Below are positions 6,274 to 7,809 of a stretch of 7,809 nt of DNA, one piece after another. The translations under genes and the position numbers were made by a program. The notes beneath the pieces were generated by a model. It searched no databases, was not told the origin of the DNA, and saw nothing but the letters and a program-made list of their open reading frames with translations. Numbering within the stretch: the stretch's first letter is position 1; each line of letters begins with the position of its first letter. The DNA is from an uncultured Pseudorhodoferax sp. GTDB lineage: Bacteria; Pseudomonadota; Gammaproteobacteria; Burkholderiales; Burkholderiaceae. The stretch covers positions 1-7,809 of the forward strand of contig CAJYRH010000302.1 in the NCBI GenBank assembly GCA_913776795.1, given 5' to 3'.

Positions 6274-7188
6274 ATGGACCAGATCCAGTCCATGCGCATG
6301 TTCACGCGCGTCGTCGAGGCTGGCAGCTTCACCAAGGCGGCCGAGTCGCTCGACATTCCCAAGGGCACCGTCACCAAGCAGATCCAATACCTGGAGGCGC
6401 GGCTGCGCGTCAAGCTCCTCAACCGCACCACGCGCCGCGTGACCGTCACGCCCGACGGCGCGGCCTACTACGAGCGCACCGTGCGCCTGCTGTCGGACTT
6501 CGACGACATCGAGGCCAGCATGAGCAACGCCCAGTCGCGCCCGAGCGGCCGGCTGCGGGTGGACGTGGGCGCCTCGCTCGCGCGGCTCCTCGTGATCCCG
6601 CGGCTGCACGAGTTCTTCGAGCGCTTTCCGGACATCCAGCTGGACCTGGGCGTGAGCGACCGGCCCGTGGACCTGATCGCCGACAACGTGGACTGCGTGA
6701 TCCGCGGCGGCGAGCTGACCGAGCAATCCCTGGTGGCGCGGCGCATCGGCGGCGTGGAACTCATCACCGTGGCCACGCCCGGCTACCTGGCGGCCCATGG
6801 CACGCCGGCCCACCCGGAGGAGCTGGAAAAGGGGCACCGGCTCATCAATTACTTCTCCTCGCGCACCGGCCGGCAGTTCCCGCACCTGTTCGACCGCGGC
6901 GACGAACACCACGAGATCCTGGGCGCCTACCAGCTCGCGGTGAACGAGAGCAACGCGCTGACCACGGCCGTGCTGGCCGGCCTGGGCATCACCCAGGTGG
7001 CCCGCTTCGGCCTGCAGCACCTGCTGGACGACGGCACGCTGGTGCGCGTGCTGCCCGACTGGAGCCACCCCCCGATCCCGCTGCACGTGGTCTACCCGCC
7101 CAACCGCCACCTGTCGGCCAAGGTGCGCGCCTTCGTGGATTGGTCGACCGCGCTGTTCGCGGGCACGCCCTACCTGCAGGCACGCTGA
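6274..7188 (+). CDS. LysR-type transcriptional regulator, CrgA-like (second of a tandem pair)
   Basis: This is also 304 residues and aligns to the upstream gene without any gap. Its ATG has an AGGAAG ribosome site closely upstream. Helix-turn-helix about 1-60, linker helix about 61-88, effector domain about 90-292. The recognition-helix region PKGTVTKQIQ is identical to the first copy, with A39 changed to Y just after it. About 17 differences fall in residues 1-160 and about 60 in residues 161-304, concentrated at 161-170, 181-215, 236-270 and 291-300. Both copies should thus bind the same or very similar operators while sensing different ligands (inference). It follows the first copy by 70 bases in the same direction with no terminator seen, so co-transcription is plausible. 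Duplication appears to end at the gene boundaries, since the intergenic sequences do not look alike. Confidence 0.95.
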   Translation: MDQIQSMRMFTRVVEAGSFTKAAESLDIPKGTVTKQIQYLEARLRVKLLNRTTRRVTVTPDGAAYYERTVRLLSDFDDIEASMSNAQSRPSGRLRVDVGASLARLLVIPRLHEFFERFPDIQLDLGVSDRPVDLIADNVDCVIRGGELTEQSLVARRIGGVELITVATPGYLAAHGTPAHPEELEKGHRLINYFSSRTGRQFPHLFDRGDEHHEILGAYQLAVNESNALTTAVLAGLGITQVARFGLQHLLDDGTLVRVLPDWSHPPIPLHVVYPPNRHLSAKVRAFVDWSTALFAGTPYLQAR

Positions 7189-7194
7189 AGACAC

Positions 7195-7223
7195 TGGACA
7201 AAACGTCTACATCTGGACAAAAT
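7195..7223 (+). promoter_or_regulatory. Candidate promoter giving a leaderless transcript of the YheO-like gene
   Basis: TGGACA (7195-7200) matches the -35 consensus at 5 of 6 positions. After exactly 17 bases, CAAAAT (7218-7223) matches the -10 consensus at 4 of 6. The usual distance from -10 to the start site, 6 bases, puts transcription start at 7230, the A of the ATG. The region is strikingly AT-rich for this window. The 10-base word CTGGACAAAA occurs twice (7194-7203 and 7213-7222), 19 bases apart. The promoter is an inference from spacing and sequence only. Confidence 0.4.
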
Positions 7224-7233
7224 ATCCAGATGT
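7209..7233. promoter_or_regulatory. Perfect 9-bp inverted repeat over the start codon of the YheO-like gene (candidate operator)
   Basis: ACATCTGGA (7209-7217) and TCCAGATGT (7225-7233) are exact reverse complements separated by 7 bases. The right arm contains the ATG (7230-7232), and the spacer contains the candidate -10 element. A bound protein would block both polymerase and, in an RNA hairpin, the start codon would be paired. Negative autoregulation by the downstream regulator, or control by one of the LysR proteins, would fit; neither is shown. Confidence 0.55.
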
Positions 7234-7809
7234 CCACCGCCAAACCGTCCAGAACCGCGGCCCAGCGCGCCCTGCTGGCCCAACTCGGCCACATCGCCCA
7301 GGGCTTGGGCGAGACCTTCGCGCCCTTCTGCGAGGTCGTGGTGCACGACCTGCTGGACCCGGAGCACGCGATCGCCGCGATCCACAACAACCTCTCGGGC
7401 CGCGCCGTCGGCGACCCGGCCACCGAACTGGGCCTGGCCCGCATCGCCGATCCGGCCTACGCGCCGGTGCTGTCCAACTACGCCAACCGCTTCGCCGACG
7501 GCCGCCAGGCCAAGAGCACGTCGATCGGCGTCAAGGACGCGGACGGCCGCTACGTGGCGGCGCTGTGCCTGAATGTCGATCTCACGCTGTTCAGGAGCCT
7601 GCAGAGCGCCATGGGCCAGTTCGTGCAGGTCGACGCCCAGGCCACGCCGCCCGAATCGCTGGACCCGGCCGGAGCCGACGCGATCCGCGCGCGCATCGAC
7701 CGCTACGCCGCCGCGCGCGCGAGCACGCCGCGCGCGCTCAAGGCCGACGAGCGCCGCGCGCTGCTCGCCGAACTCAGGGCCGAGGGCCTGCTGCAGCTGC
7801 GCCATGCCA
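7230..7809 (+). CDS. YheO/DauR-like PAS-HTH transcriptional regulator, cut by the window edge
   Basis: An open frame of 193 codons runs from the ATG at 7230 to the window end without a stop. The N-terminal domain has the YheO-like PAS pattern: FAPFCEVVVHDLLDPEHAI at about residues 31-49, then a SGRAVGDPATELGL segment, then ANRFADGRQAKSTSIGVKD and GRYVAALCLNVD at about 90-120. After a linker, the segment from about 165 (LKADERRALLAELRAEGLLQLRHA) matches the start of the C-terminal helix-turn-helix of this family. The rest, probably 20-30 residues, lies off the window. A family member, DauR of Pseudomonas aeruginosa, controls D-arginine catabolism, so a role in sensing an amino acid or related metabolite is possible; the target here is unknown and probably lies to the right. 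There is no ribosome site upstream, and the next in-frame Met is well inside the PAS domain, so this start is preferred. It lies 41 bases after the second LysR gene. Confidence 0.85.
   Translation, partial: MSTAKPSRTAAQRALLAQLGHIAQGLGETFAPFCEVVVHDLLDPEHAIAAIHNNLSGRAVGDPATELGLARIADPAYAPVLSNYANRFADGRQAKSTSIGVKDADGRYVAALCLNVDLTLFRSLQSAMGQFVQVDAQATPPESLDPAGADAIRARIDRYAAARASTPRALKADERRALLAELRAEGLLQLRHA

Noticed and set aside
5079..7805. Minus-strand open frames opposite the LysR genes and the YheO-like gene, including an apparent extension of the hydrolase frame up to 6125
   Set aside because: The hydrolase fold begins just after the ATG at 5078, which has its own ribosome site. The other frames are antisense shadows; similar shadows occur over both LysR copies simply because the copies are alike.

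Overview
The window is GC-rich, bacterial and densely coding, with no RNA genes, CRISPR or mobile elements seen. Codon use, GC content and protein style (MexEF-type pump, CrgA-like LysR proteins, YheO/PAS regulator) suggest a betaproteobacterium, most likely of the Comamonadaceae. That placement is an impression from the sequence and was not tested by a search.

Left half, minus strand (read right to left): an alpha/beta-hydrolase-fold gene (4206-5078), then a MexE-like periplasmic adaptor (2843-4099), then a MexF-like RND permease (from 2768, running off the left edge at residue 922 of an expected roughly 1050-1060). The adaptor and permease form an operon with a 74-base gap holding a strong hairpin. 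A 106-base gap between hydrolase and adaptor holds a terminator-like hairpin and a second dyad. The pump may therefore have its own promoter or receive only part of the hydrolase transcript.

Right half, plus strand: two tandem LysR-type regulators (5289-6203 and 6274-7188), each 304 residues and about 75% identical without gaps. Next comes the start of a YheO/DauR-like PAS-HTH regulator (from 7230), which runs off the right edge. The first LysR gene is divergent from the hydrolase-pump block across a 210-base intergenic region, the classic layout for a LysR regulator and its target.

Most unusual points: (1) the hydrolase has the HSL-type scaffold but Glu replaces the nucleophile Ser (GEEAGG), and no His follows the catalytic Asp, so it looks like a pseudoenzyme that may bind rather than hydrolyse a ligand; (2) the LysR pair shares nearly identical DNA-binding halves but diverged effector domains, plus a 108-bp block with only three, all silent, differences; (3) the YheO-like gene has no Shine-Dalgarno sequence, while a plausible promoter would place the transcription start on the A of its ATG, and a perfect 9-bp inverted repeat covers this site. 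A working inference is a small-molecule-responsive efflux locus in which two ligand specificities feed one set of operators.
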